Source of the DNA: DASUPK01 sp963801055
GTDB taxonomy: Bacteria > Actinomycetota > Thermoleophilia > Solirubrobacterales > 70-9
NCBI GenBank assembly: GCA_963801055.1
Contig: CAWDDE010000001.1
Location: forward strand, 934,753-998,752
DNA: 64,000 nt
Reading direction: 5' to 3'
In this document: piece after piece, positions 50,696-59,349 of the stretch
Numbering within the stretch: position 1 is the first letter of the stretch
Layout of the letters: each line of letters opens with the position of its first letter
Translations under genes and position numbers: made by a program
Notes under the pieces: model-generated
What the model saw: the letters and a program-made list of their open reading frames with translations, nothing else
Databases searched by the model: none
What the model was told of the DNA's origin: nothing

Positions 50696-51622
50696 TCAAG
50701 CGCGAGGATGACTCCGAGCGTATTGGCGTTGCAACCAGGATGGCTCGACTTGGGTGTAAATCTGCGTCGTGGACAGACTGGAGTGGCCGAGCAGCTCCTG
50801 GATCGTCCGCAGGTCCGCCCCGCCCTCGAGCAGATGCGTCGCGAAGGAGTGGCGCAGGGCGTGGGGCGAGACCCCGCCGGCGATGGCCGCCTCGCGCACC
50901 CAGCGTTGAAGGCGGCGCCGGACGTCGGAGGGATGTAGACGCCTGCCACTCTTCGAGACCAGCAGCGCTTCCTCGCCGTCCGCGCCGACGAGCGCGCGGC
51001 GGCCACGCTCGAGGTAGCGGCTGAGTGCCGCCTGGGCGGGTTCTCCCATTGGGACGAGTCGCGTCTTACCGCCCTTGCCCTCGACGCGTAGACGCTCCCC
51101 CTCGAAGTCGGGGGCGTCGGTGTTGAGGTTGACGACCTCCTCGGCGCGCAGGCCACAGGAGTAGGCGAGCTCGAGCATTGCTCGATCGCGCAGCTCGAGT
51201 GGGGTGCGGGTCGGGATGCGGTCGAGCAGAGTCTGCATCTCGTCGCGGCTGAGGACGCGAGGAAGCTTGCGGCCCCGCTTGGGAGTGGCGACCAGATCGG
51301 CGGGATTCGCGCCCACCACCCCGGCGCGCACGAGCGCCCCGTAGAAGGAGCGGATCGCGGCCAGCTTGCGCGCGACCCCCGCCTTCGAAATGCCCCGGTC
51401 GGAGAGCTGCGCCGCAAATCGCCTCAAATCGCGGTGCCCGAGCGCGTCGGGCGCCCTGCGACTCGCGCTCGCCCACTCGGCGAGCTGCCCGACGTCGTTC
51501 GCGTACGCGCGGCGGGTCGACTCCGCGGCCGCGCGGACCGCCAGGTCGCGGTCGAAGATGCGCAGGGCCTCGCGCCACGGCTCGCTCAGAGCGGGCTCTC
51601 GGATCGCCTCGCGCATGTACAT
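50696..51622 (-). CDS. xerD: Tyrosine recombinase XerC/XerD
   Basis: A 308-residue site-specific recombinase with the N-terminal SAM-like domain (STRRAYANDVGQLAEWASAS). The catalytic residues appear in LAYSCGLRAEEVVNLN (Arg), SPHALRHSFATHLLEGGADL (His-x-x-Arg), LLGHSSLSTTQIYTQV (His and Tyr). It should resolve chromosome dimers at dif. The context (L,D-transpeptidase upstream, EF-G-like downstream) is not an integrative element. XerC and XerD cannot be told apart by this sequence alone. Confidence 0.88.
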   Translation of the reverse strand: MYMREAIREPALSEPWREALRIFDRDLAVRAAAESTRRAYANDVGQLAEWASASRRAPDALGHRDLRRFAAQLSDRGISKAGVARKLAAIRSFYGALVRAGVVGANPADLVATPKRGRKLPRVLSRDEMQTLLDRIPTRTPLELRDRAMLELAYSCGLRAEEVVNLNTDAPDFEGERLRVEGKGGKTRLVPMGEPAQAALSRYLERGRRALVGADGEEALLVSKSGRRLHPSDVRRRLQRWVREAAIAGGVSPHALRHSFATHLLEGGADLRTIQELLGHSSLSTTQIYTQVEPSWLQRQYARSHPRA

Positions 51623-51652
51623 AACTTCGCCGCGAGGCAGGTCGCCCCTGCG

Positions 51653-52708
51653 TTACTGAACGTAAATCGCGTCCCCGTACTCGACGCGGTCGTAGAGCTC
51701 GATCACGTCCGGGATCGACATGCGGACGCAGCCGTGAGATGCGGCCGACCCGAGCGAGCCGATGTCGCTGGTGCCGTGGATGCCCGCCCCGTCGGCAATC
51801 CCGATCCAGCGTGCCTGGAGGGGATTCGACGGGCCCGGCGGGATCACCTGGCCGGCCAGGCTGCCCGCCCAAGCGGAGTTGGGCACATGCCAGTAGGGGT
51901 TCACCTGCTTGTCGGTCACGTGGTAGAGGCCGGCGGGCGTCTCGAGGCCCTGCTGGCCGACGGCGATCGTGTAGCTCTTCTGCAATCGGAGGTGGTAGTA
52001 GAAGCGCAGGGTGTAGCTCGCTCGGTCGATGTCGATGTAGCGCGGGTACGCCTGGGGGAGGTCCTTGGTCGTGACCTCGGGTTTCGTGGTCTTGACGAGC
52101 GCCTCAACGGGTTGATCGCGTCCGGGGGACTGAGCCGCCTGGTTGATCGCGTCCGTCATCGCCCGCTTCTCCACGGCACGGCCGGATTCCCCGGGTTGCT
52201 TCGCGAGCCTGGAGCCGTTTGGAACGACCGTCGCGTCGACGGGGTCCTGGTTGATGTCATCGGCGAGCTGGTTGACGAAGTCCTTGACGGCCGACTTGTC
52301 GTAGTCCACCCGCGGTTCGAGATTCGTGTCCACGTCGCCGCCGCTCGCGTAGCGGGAGACGCGATCGAAGATGCTGCCATCACGGCTGCGGTCGATCGCC
52401 TCCTGGACCATGCCGTCGACGTCGGCGTTCTCGTCGAGCCGCTTGGCGCTGAGGGTGTAGTCCTTGCCCTCGAAGGTGACCACGACCGGTTGCTGGAGTG
52501 GGGCGACCACCTCACGCTTGATGATCTTCCGGGCCGAGTCGGCGTCGCCCCCGCCGACATCGACGCCGCCGATCTTGACCCCAGGCGCGATCTGGTCCTT
52601 CTGGGAGTCGTCGTAGGCCCAGACGGCGACCGCCAAGAGCAGCAGCATCGTGATCGCCGCCGCCACGGCGATCAGGACCTTGTGAGATCTGTTCAGCCTT
52701 GTGCGCAC
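51653..52708 (-). CDS. L,D-transpeptidase with peptidoglycan-binding-like repeats
   Basis: GTG start, 351 residues. A single N-terminal membrane segment (VLIAVAAAITMLLLLAVAVW) is followed by a VanW/PG_binding_4-like region (residues ~45-220). The C-terminal YkuD domain ends with the active site HGTSDIGSLGSAASHGCVRM, in which C327 is the nucleophile. It should crosslink peptidoglycan through 3-3 bonds. The divergent region to the next gene is 168 bp and contains the likely promoters. Confidence 0.95.
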   Translation of the reverse strand: MRTRLNRSHKVLIAVAAAITMLLLLAVAVWAYDDSQKDQIAPGVKIGGVDVGGGDADSARKIIKREVVAPLQQPVVVTFEGKDYTLSAKRLDENADVDGMVQEAIDRSRDGSIFDRVSRYASGGDVDTNLEPRVDYDKSAVKDFVNQLADDINQDPVDATVVPNGSRLAKQPGESGRAVEKRAMTDAINQAAQSPGRDQPVEALVKTTKPEVTTKDLPQAYPRYIDIDRASYTLRFYYHLRLQKSYTIAVGQQGLETPAGLYHVTDKQVNPYWHVPNSAWAGSLAGQVIPPGPSNPLQARWIGIADGAGIHGTSDIGSLGSAASHGCVRMSIPDVIELYDRVEYGDAIYVQ

Positions 52709-52876
52709 TCGGACGTCGTCTTAGGTCAGCTTTCCCCTGCGACGGAATTGTACTTTTCGCGTCCGCCGCGACATGTTTTGGCCAGGGCTCGCAACCGTAT
52801 TTGCGGGTGATCGGCCCGGTTCCAAGGGCCGCTCTAGGATGCCCGAGGCCATGTCGCCAACCGTCACCGGGACCTG

Positions 52877-53590
52877 ATGAGGACGAAGGACCAGGTTCGC
52901 CGGGACGTCTGGAAGGCGATGGACCGCGAGGGCGTCTCGCGCTTTCCCGGCGCCGAGGGAAGGATCCCGAACTTCGCCGGCGCCAAGCTGGCGGCAGAGA
53001 AGCTCGCAGCCCATCGTGTCTGGAAGCGCGCCCAGGTGCTCAAGGTCAATCCGGACTCGCCTCAGACCCAGGTCCGCCGGATCGCACTCGAGCAGGGCAA
53101 GACCCTGATCATGGCGGTGCCGCGGCTGCGTGACGTGCACCCGTTTCGGCTGCTCGAGCCGCGCAAGCTCTCGGCCAAGCAGCTGCGGGAGGCGGCGACG
53201 ATCAAGGGGGCGATGCGCCACGGCCGCGTCATCGCCGACGAGGACCTGCCCGAGATCGACTTCGTGCTCTGCGGCTCGGTCGCCGTCAACCTGAGCGGCG
53301 CGCGCGTCGGCAAGGGCGGCGGCTTCTCGGACCTCGAGTACGGCCTGCTGATCGAGGCTGGCAAGATCGACGACCACACCACGGTTGCCACCACCGTTCA
53401 CCCGATCCAGATGCTGCGCGAGCACCTGCAGACAACCGCCCACGACCTTCCGGTCGACCTGATTGCGACACCGCGCGCAGTGATCGAGGTCGAACGCCAG
53501 TACCAGCGCCCGCGCGGGATCCTCTGGGACCATCTCCAGCCGCCGCAGATCCGCGAGATTCCGATTCTGGAGCGGATGGGGTACGCCTAA
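52877..53590 (+). CDS. 5-formyltetrahydrofolate cyclo-ligase-like protein
   Basis: The 237-residue product matches the MTHFS-like group: the N-terminal helix RTKDQVRRDVWKAMDREGVS, the strand HRVWKRAQVLKVNPDSPQTQ, and the nucleotide/phosphate loop VGKGGGFSDLEYGLLIEAG. Long variants with a MTHFS domain occur in archaea and actinobacteria and are not always true cyclo-ligases. It may recycle 5-formyl-THF and link to FolD. A strong start (ATG at 52877) follows ACCGGGACCTG without a clear SD site. Confidence 0.85.
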   Translation: MRTKDQVRRDVWKAMDREGVSRFPGAEGRIPNFAGAKLAAEKLAAHRVWKRAQVLKVNPDSPQTQVRRIALEQGKTLIMAVPRLRDVHPFRLLEPRKLSAKQLREAATIKGAMRHGRVIADEDLPEIDFVLCGSVAVNLSGARVGKGGGFSDLEYGLLIEAGKIDDHTTVATTVHPIQMLREHLQTTAHDLPVDLIATPRAVIEVERQYQRPRGILWDHLQPPQIREIPILERMGYA

Positions 53591-53599
53591 ACGGCTTGC

Positions 53600-53803
53600 C
53601 TATGCGGTTTCGGGCTTCTCGGGGCCGACTTGTGCGCCAGTGTGTGCGCCAGTCAGACTGCTGTCGTGCACGCCGTCGGCGCTCCGAGCCGCCTCGGCAC
53701 ACTGCCGCCGGGCCTGCCAGGTAGGAGTCGAGCAGGGAGGCGGCCTCCTCCCTCGGAGCCTGGCATCAGCTGGCCGTAGCGGTCCAGGGTGACGCTGAGT
53801 TCC
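53600..53803 (-). pseudogene. Relic of a tyrosine integrase C-terminus
   Basis: The minus strand reads TLDRYGQLMPGSE, then after a shift EAASLLDSYLA, and after another shift a tail (AEAARSADGVHDSSLTGAHT) ending at the TAG 53602-53600. This parallels the end of the fragment at 55279-55701 (TLDRYGHLMPGNEGEAAGLL). Only the last ~60 residues remain, with the catalytic Tyr; the rest of the gene is gone. It follows the cyclo-ligase gene by 9 bp. Confidence 0.65.
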
Positions 53804-53866
53804 TAAACCACACCCACACTATTCGAGCCACCACGCGGCTGCACCTGGTGGGGCGCGACCGAACTA

Positions 53867-54244
53867 TCAGAACGTGATCGTGCCCGACCGCGCGGACTGG
53901 CAGACCTTCTGGCCGTTGTCGTACGTCTTCGACTTCGCCTTGGCGTAGTAGGTGCCTTTCTTCACCTGGCCGCTCGGGAGGGAGATCGAGAACTTCCCGT
54001 CGCTGTTCGTGCCGTCCTTGCCCAGGGTCTGCTTGTTACCGCTGTGCATGCGGATCAACTTCACTGTGCGGCCTTTCGTGCACTTGCTGGTTGCGGAGAC
54101 GATCTTGCCCGAGAACTTGCCGGAGCTCTGCGTTAGCGTGAACTGCACAAAGGCGGTGGGGTATTTGGTCGTGCCCGCGTAGGCCTCTCCCACGCCTGCT
54201 GCGAGCAGGCCGGCCGCGAGCATCGCGACTATCCACCTCTTCAT
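53867..54244 (-). CDS. Secreted small beta-rich protein
   Basis: The ATG at 54244 follows GGAGGTTCAAC. The 125-residue product has a signal peptide (MKRWIVAMLAAGLLAAGVGE, cleavage near AYAGTT) and a mature part rich in Thr, Ser, Gly and Lys (TTKYPTAFVQFTLTQSSGKF, SGQVKKGTYYAKAKSKTYDN). The pattern resembles a carboxypeptidase-regulatory-like or SpaA-like beta-sandwich. Two Cys could be joined. A second, broken secreted gene follows it upstream. Confidence 0.7.
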   Translation of the reverse strand: MKRWIVAMLAAGLLAAGVGEAYAGTTKYPTAFVQFTLTQSSGKFSGKIVSATSKCTKGRTVKLIRMHSGNKQTLGKDGTNSDGKFSISLPSGQVKKGTYYAKAKSKTYDNGQKVCQSARSGTITF

Positions 54245-54377
54245 GTTGAACCTCCTTGCCGGCATTGGTGGGTAGGGCTGATCGGCGCTCAGCCGAACAA
54301 GTGACTGCCCCTCGGATTCCCTCGCGAGCCTACTAGATCTGTGCCCCAGCTCTGTGTGTCGCTCCTGGCTACAGCAA

Positions 54378-54414
54378 AGAAAGGGCCGGAACCCGTGAAG
54401 GCCCGGCCCTTTCC
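54378..54414 (-). terminator. Intrinsic terminator of the broken secreted-protein gene
   Basis: AAAGGGCCGG and CCGGCCCTTT form a 10-bp stem (54380-54389 with 54403-54412), followed on the minus strand by TTTCTTTG. It sits about 30 bp past the stop of the degraded gene at 54442. Confidence 0.8.
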
Positions 54415-54441
54415 GGTACTAGCGGCTCAACGGCCTACGGC

Positions 54442-54982
54442 TTACGGGCCGGTGATCGTGATGAACGCCCGTCGAAGCCCGTCGAAGGTGAGCGTATACG
54501 TGAACTCGAGAGCGTGATTGCCCCCGGACATCGACTGGCGTCCAGTTGCGGGTTCGGGCAGGTCGCGCGCCAGAATGCGCTCCGGCGTCACGGGGCCCGA
54601 GGTGAGCGACAGGCACCGTCAGCTTACCGTTCTTCGGCACGAGTGTGCCGGAGGTCGCTGCGCGTCTCGAAGTCGCCTGGTGCGCTTGATCGGGACGCGT
54701 TGCCGCCACCGTTGATGCAGTCGACGGTGGCCGTAGTAGGTCACGCTCAAATTCGCCGTCGCGTTCGCTGTTGCCGACTCCCGCGAGCTCGTACGAGGGC
54801 CACACGTGACCGTAGCCCGACTGACGTCAGACGGGTGCTCGGGTCCTTCCTGCGAAATGCGTACCGCGTCGGGGCGTTAGCTTGAGGTTCGGGATAACGG
54901 CCGAAGCCGCCGGAGCCATGAGTAGCAGCGCCGATACCGCCAGCGCCGCTGCGAGTATGCTCAGCCGTAAGGGCTTATGCAT
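54442..54982 (-). pseudogene. Broken secreted-protein gene
   Basis: A good start at 54982 (ATG after AGGAGAGGC) encodes a signal peptide, MHKPLRLSILAAALAVSALL, then VIPNLKLTP. After that the coding pattern moves between frames several times: RISQEGPEHPSDVSRATVTC, SATANATANLSVTYYGH, SGTLVPKNGKLTVPVAHL and the end TYTLTFDGLRRAFITITGP with a TAA at 54444-54442. The pieces look like one all-beta secreted domain of ~170 residues. Indels rather than stops break it, so either assembly errors or decay apply. Confidence 0.65.
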
Positions 54983-55017
54983 TTGCCTCTCCTTTTTCGG
55001 ATTTCCCCCTGCCCCCC

Positions 55018-55054
55018 CTAAAGCGTTCAAAACCCGGTCCGGGTAACGCTTTAG
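55018..55054. repeat. Nested inverted repeat upstream of the broken secreted gene
   Basis: CTAAAGCGTT (55018-55027) and AACGCTTTAG (55045-55054) are perfect inverted arms of 10 bp, enclosing a second short palindrome ACCCGG/CCGGGT. It lies 36 bp upstream of the start at 54982. The symmetry suggests an operator or a terminator; there is no good T-run. Confidence 0.6.
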
Positions 55055-55278
55055 CAGTGAGGCCGACCCTATTTCTTCCGGGCGCCCGCAGTCAATTGGG
55101 GAAATCGGGTATTTGCGGGTAAATCAAGGGTCGCCGCCTAGCCTCCCTCAACCTCAGCTTGACCCTGAAACCCGGCAACATTGAACGCCCGCAGGGCCGC
55201 CGCCAATGTGCAAGTGGATGGTTTGCCCCAGTAGACATGCTCCTGGCCGCCGCTGGCTTCCCCATGCAAAGCGGGCAC

Positions 55279-55701
55279 CTACAGAACGGCAGCTGCTCGC
55301 GCCCGCTCCTCGGCAGCCTCGCGCTGAGCCTCGAGGTAGGCATCGAGCAGCCCGGCCGCCTCGCCCTCGTTCCCCGGCATCAGGTGTCCATATCGGTCAA
55401 GGGTGATCGAGATGTTCGCGTGACCCATGTAGGTCGAAAGTGCCTTCGCGTTGACGCCAGCGGCGATCATCAAGCTGGCGAAGGTGTGGCGGCATTCGTG
55501 GGGCGTGATCCGCTCAAGACCGGCCTCGGCCCAGGCCGCGTCGGCGCGGTCCTGGAGGTTCTTGCCGTTAAAGGCGTCGCTTCCGGTGCGACCGAATAGA
55601 AGCTGATCACCATCGCGGCCAGTAGCGAGCTTGTGCTCGACCAGATGGTCGCGCAACCTCAGCGGGATCGGCACCCTGCGCCGTCCTGCTGCGGTCTTCA
55701 A
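55279..55701 (-). pseudogene. 5'-truncated tyrosine integrase
   Basis: The 140 residues hold the C-terminal catalytic half: KTAAGRRRVPIPLRLRDHL, ITPHECRHTFASLMIAAGVN (His-x-x-Arg), the second His in YMGHANISITLDRYGHLMP and its nearby Tyr. The upstream 15-20 codons (ISREHRRIEL) are open but no N-terminal core-binding domain or first catalytic Arg was found. It is a phage or genomic-island integrase type distinct from the XerC/D gene at 50.7 kb. No att repeats could be verified. Confidence 0.8.
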
Positions 55702-56256
55702 CTCGATTCGACGGTGCTCCCTCGAAATTCGAGCGATCCCGGCGGGCTCACTCTTGCCGGAGGACCCGCCGGGACTCGCTCACGTCGAAGAAGCGACATC
55801 CACGATACTCACAGCTTTTCCCGGCCCCCCGGGTCAGAAATCCCCCGCAAATGCGGCGGGTTCTGAATCGGCGACCGAACCCCCCAGGGGAGCTTCTAGG
55901 CCCCGCGCGTGCGGGAGGTAGGGAAAAACACACCAGGAGGTGGCTCGGAGGCGCTCAGACGCTAACTGTTTTGCTCTCAGGGGCATGCGAACGCCCGTTC
56001 GCCCCTCTGAGGGGGCTCCGGAGACCGTTGCGGGGGGCGCAGAGCCGGGGACCGGAATCCCGGCCCGCGCATTGCCCGCGTTCCAGAATCCGCCGACCTG
56101 GGGCCAGCGGATCTGGCGGCGCCCATTGAGATCGAGGACGACCGTGGGCGCACGTCTGTTGACGTCTTCAGGGCGCCGGCTTGTAAAGCGCGGGGGCGCT
56201 CGCAGGTCGCAGTCTCCCGCTCGGGGGCGGTAAGGGACACTGGTTGGCTCCTCTCG
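55702..56256. other. Gene-poor stretch of 555 bp
   Basis: Open frames exist on both strands but none shows protein-like patterns, a ribosome-binding site or homology that I recognise. A short conserved-looking peptide (YRGCRFFDVSESRRVLRQE) occurs on the minus strand at ~55748-55810 and might be part of the integrase 5' region after a frameshift. Nothing else is seen. Confidence 0.5.
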
Positions 56257-56538
56257 ATGGTGCGAACATTCAGGATCGAGCGCATCGTCTCGACCGGGCA
56301 GGCGAGCCCGCCGGGCTTCTGGTACGACCAGCCCTGGACCGAGTGGGTGCTGCTGCTTGCGGGAGCGGCTGGTCTTCTGTTCGAGGACGAGCCGACCCTC
56401 AGGCAGCTCAAGGCCGGAGATTACCTGCTGATCCCGGCAGGACAACGCCACCGGGTCGAATGGACCGATGCCACGCAGCCGACCGTCTGGCTGGCAGTCC
56501 ACTACGACCTCACGCCCGCCGCAAGCAGTCGAACCTGA
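56257..56538 (+). CDS. Cupin-domain protein
   Basis: The 93-residue product reads as a small cupin: PGFWYDQPWTEWVLLLAGAA, the strand pair LFEDEPTLRQLKAGDYLLIP and AGQRHRVEWTDATQPTVWLA with the second cupin motif (PAGxxHxV). The first motif lacks the usual HxH pair (Asp/Trp instead), so metal binding may be altered. No substrate can be inferred. Confidence 0.85.
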   Translation: MVRTFRIERIVSTGQASPPGFWYDQPWTEWVLLLAGAAGLLFEDEPTLRQLKAGDYLLIPAGQRHRVEWTDATQPTVWLAVHYDLTPAASSRT

Positions 56539-56594
56539 CCCGGCTGGTCTGGCACCATCCGGACGGCCCTGCTCGACCGGACCGGCCCGTGACG

Positions 56595-56894
56595 TCAGGC
56601 CTTCCTGCGGGCACGCCTCTTCGTGTTGAGGCCCTCCTTCATGGCCTTGGCGGCCTCAAACTTCAGCACCTTCCGGGCAGCGATCTTGACGGCCTCACCG
56701 GTTTGCGGATTGCGGCCCTTGCGGGCGCCCCGCTCGACCACCTTGAACTTGCCGAAGCCGTGGATCGCGACCTCCTCGCCCTCGTGGGCGGCTTCCGTCA
56801 TCTTCTCGAAGACGCGGTCGACGAGATCGCGGGCATAGGACCGCGTCAGCTCGAACTCCTCGGACATGGACTCGATCAGGTCGTTCTTGTTCAT
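56595..56894 (-). CDS. hup: HU-family DNA-binding protein
   Basis: The 99-residue protein begins MNKNDLIESMSEEFELTRSY with the arm and saddle IHGFGKFKVVERGARKGRNP and QTGEAVKIAARKVLKFEAAK, all typical. The basic C-terminal tail (NTKRRARRKA) is short, unlike the long Lys-rich tails of mycobacterial Hlp. It packages DNA. The 308-bp upstream region has an inverted repeat (TCAGG/CCTGA at 56946-56964). Confidence 0.95.
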   Translation of the reverse strand: MNKNDLIESMSEEFELTRSYARDLVDRVFEKMTEAAHEGEEVAIHGFGKFKVVERGARKGRNPQTGEAVKIAARKVLKFEAAKAMKEGLNTKRRARRKA

Positions 56895-57202
56895 CGGGCG
56901 TCTCGGGAAGGGCAGAGGAATTGTAAGGCGCCGATGATTTCCCGTTCAGGTTAACAAACCCTGACCGGCTCCTCAGAATGCGGATACATCCAGTCCTGCC
57001 TCATGGCATGTCGGCGCGTTCGCAGTCCGGGAGGGATGACAGCTACGCTCCGCGACACACTCAAATAGAACGTGACCGGGCACGGAGCGTCACCGCCTGG
57101 TTCGCCCCCGCGGACACTCGATGCTACGCAGAACGGGTGGGGGTGAAAGGCTAGTTCGCAAGAGCGATCTGGGTCACCGAACCACCTCTGGAGGACCGGA
57201 CA
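56895..57202. other. Divergent intergenic region between hup and the quinone oxidoreductase gene
   Basis: 308 bp with no gene found. It holds an imperfect inverted repeat TCAGG-9-CCTGA at 56946-56964, about 50 bp upstream of the hup start, which may be an operator. On the minus strand a TTACAAT downstream of it could be the -10 of hup. GGAGGACCGGACA precedes the plus-strand gene. Confidence 0.5.
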
Positions 57203-58293
57203 ATGGCATCGGCCATGCACAAAGTGGTCATCCACAAAGCCGGTGGTTACGACCGGCTCAAGCTCGAAGCTCATCCGGTGCCCAAGCCCGACGACCGGCA
57301 GGTTCTGATCCGCACAGAGGCAGCGGGGGTGAACTATGCCGACGTCTGTGTCCGCTGGGGCGTGTACGAGTCGGCGCGCCGGTTTGTGGGCTGGCCGATC
57401 ACGCCAGGCTTCGAATACTCAGGCTGGGTCGAAGAGGTTGGCCGTGAGGTGACGCATGTCAAGCCTGGCGACCCGGTGTTTGGGGTCACTCTCTTCAACG
57501 GCTATGCCACTCACGTTTGTGCTCAGGCGGATCTGGTCTGGCCCAAGCCTGACGCTCTCGACTTCGAGGCGGCCGCAGGTTTTCTGGCCGTCCACCTGAC
57601 CGCCTACCATGGATTGCTGCAGAACGTGGTCCTCCGGCCCGGCATGACGGTGCTGGTGCATTCCGCAGGAGGCGGGGTGGGCTCCGCCCTGGTTCAGCTG
57701 TGCAAGCTGCACGATCTGACGGTGATCGGTGTGGTGGGAGCAAGCCACAAGGTCGAGTATGTGCGCCAGCTCGGCGCAGACGCTGTCATCGACAAATCCA
57801 CTCAGTCACTCTGGGCTGAGGCCAAGCGCCTTTGCCCGGGTGGCTACGACCTGGTGTTCGATGCGAACGGCCCCGAAACGCTGGCGCAGAGCTACGCGCA
57901 TCTGAGGCCGACAGGAAAGCTCATGGTCTATGGCTTTCACTACCTTGCTTCCCAAACGGGGCGGGCGCATCAACTACCTCAAAGCGGCGCTTGGAATGCT
58001 GACGATGCCGCGCTTCAACCCCCTGTCCATGACCAGCCGAGAACAAGGGCGTGGTGGCGTTCAATCTGTCGTTTCTCTTCGCCCGAACGGACCTTCTGCA
58101 CGCCGCCGTGAACGACCTCATAGGCTGGGTAGAGGCGGGCGCCATTCAGGCGCCAAAGGTTCGCTCTTTCCGGTTGGCGGACGTGGCCCAAGCTCATCGA
58201 GCGCTGGAGTCGGGCGAAACCACGGGCAAGTTGGTGTTGCGAACGGAGTCGCCGCCCTCGTTTCAACTTTCTGATCGTCAGATCCACCTCTGA
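57203..58293 (+). CDS. Quinone oxidoreductase / zinc-less medium-chain dehydrogenase, frameshifted twice
   Basis: The ATG at 57203 opens 200+ residues of a good MDR protein: AAGVNYADVCVRWGVYESAR, PGFEYSGWVEEVGREVTHVK and VLVHSAGGGVGSALVQLCKL (NADPH site). Near 57945 the frame shifts to LPKRGGRINYLKAALGMLTM and near 58040 again to VVAFNLSFLFARTDLLHAAV, which runs to a normal end (ALESGETTGKLVLRT). Total length 3n+2 fits two extra bases. It resembles proteobacterial-type enzymes. Function, if any, is quinone or enone reduction. Confidence 0.8.
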
Positions 58294-58381
58294 GATGCGA
58301 TGCTGATCCTGTTGCTGCTGTGGACCTGTGGGCGCGCAGAGCGCTGTCCATCAGATCCACAGCCGAAGGGCGGGGAAAGCC

Positions 58382-59144
58382 ATGGATCTGACGAAGGCGC
58401 GTCTCGCGTGGGTCGAGCTTTATGCCAAAACCGGCGATGCTGGACTGGTCTGCCGCCGCTGCGGCATCTCCCGGCCCACCTGCGCAAGTGGTGGCGGCGC
58501 TATCAGGCGGATGGCGAGGCTGGCCTCATGGACCACAGCCGCCGCCCGCACGTCTGGCCGCCCAGAAGGTCTTTGCCGACCAGGAGGCGCTCATCCTGTC
58601 GCTTCGCCGAGAGCGGCGCCTCGGGGTCAAGCAACTGCGCAATGAGCTGATCCGTCAGCACGATCTGACGCTGTCGCTCGACACCATCCATCGGACGCTC
58701 GTCCGCCATGGCGAGCAGGTTCTGAAGCGACCGCGGCGGTGGCGCAAGGGCGACACGCCGCTACAGCCGCCCGATCCCAGGGACCGGGTCCAGATCGATG
58801 TCTGCAAGATCAGGCCGGCGTCTATCAGTACACCGCGATCGACGATTGCAGCCGCTCAAGGTGCTCGGCGTCTACCGCCGCGCCACGGGCGCCAACACCC
58901 TCGACTTTCTGGAGCGGCTCATCGAGGAGATGCCGTTCCCGATCCAGCGCATCCAAACCGATCGCGGGCGCGAGTTCTTCGCCGAGGCGGTTCAGCGGCG
59001 GTTGATGGACTGGGCGATCAAGTTTCGGCCATCCCGCCCCGCTCCCCCCATCTGAACGGCAAGGTCGAGCGGACGCAGCGGGCGGATCGGGAGGAGTTCT
59101 GGGACACGGTTGATCCCAAGGATCCGGAGATCGAGGCGAAGCTG
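58382..59144 (+). mobile_element. IS481-family transposase gene, degenerate
   Basis: A helix-turn-helix start MDLTKARLAWVELYAKTGDA, then RKWWRRYQADGEAGLMDHSR, the DDE catalytic domain with QIDVCKI, YQYTAIDDCSR, RIQTDRGREFFAEAVQRRLM and SPHLNGKVERTQRADREEFW match IS481/IS3-group enzymes. These pieces are in five successive frames, each shift one base short. The 3' end breaks off after ATVDPKDPEIEAKL-type sequence without the usual final segment. Terminal inverted repeats were not seen. It is inactive as it stands. Confidence 0.8.
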
Positions 59145-59349
59145 TCCGACGGCAACATCACTGGAACTGGCATCGGGTTAGCTCTTTGCAATTGTGACCT
59201 CGTTGGTGCTCAGGTTACGCCTGAGGTTACGGCTCAACATGTTTTGAAGTGTTCGGATTCGTTCGCTGCTGCGCAGGTAGGCATAGCTGCCGATCTGGGT
59301 GACCAGACCTGGCACGTTGCGGGAGCCGCTCCTGAGACTGCTCGTAGTG
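59145..59349. other. Unassigned 205 bp behind the transposase fragment
   Basis: No start codon, terminator or recognised domain. One minus-strand frame reads SRNVPGLVTQIGSYAYLRSS and continues ERIRTLQNMLSRNLRRNLST, which looks protein-like and may be a fragment of another mobile-element gene. This was not assignable. Confidence 0.4.

Noticed and set aside
58294..58381. Left terminal inverted repeat of the IS481 element
   Set aside because: A TGTGGACCTG-like start is present but no matching right end was found, so no boundaries can be defended.
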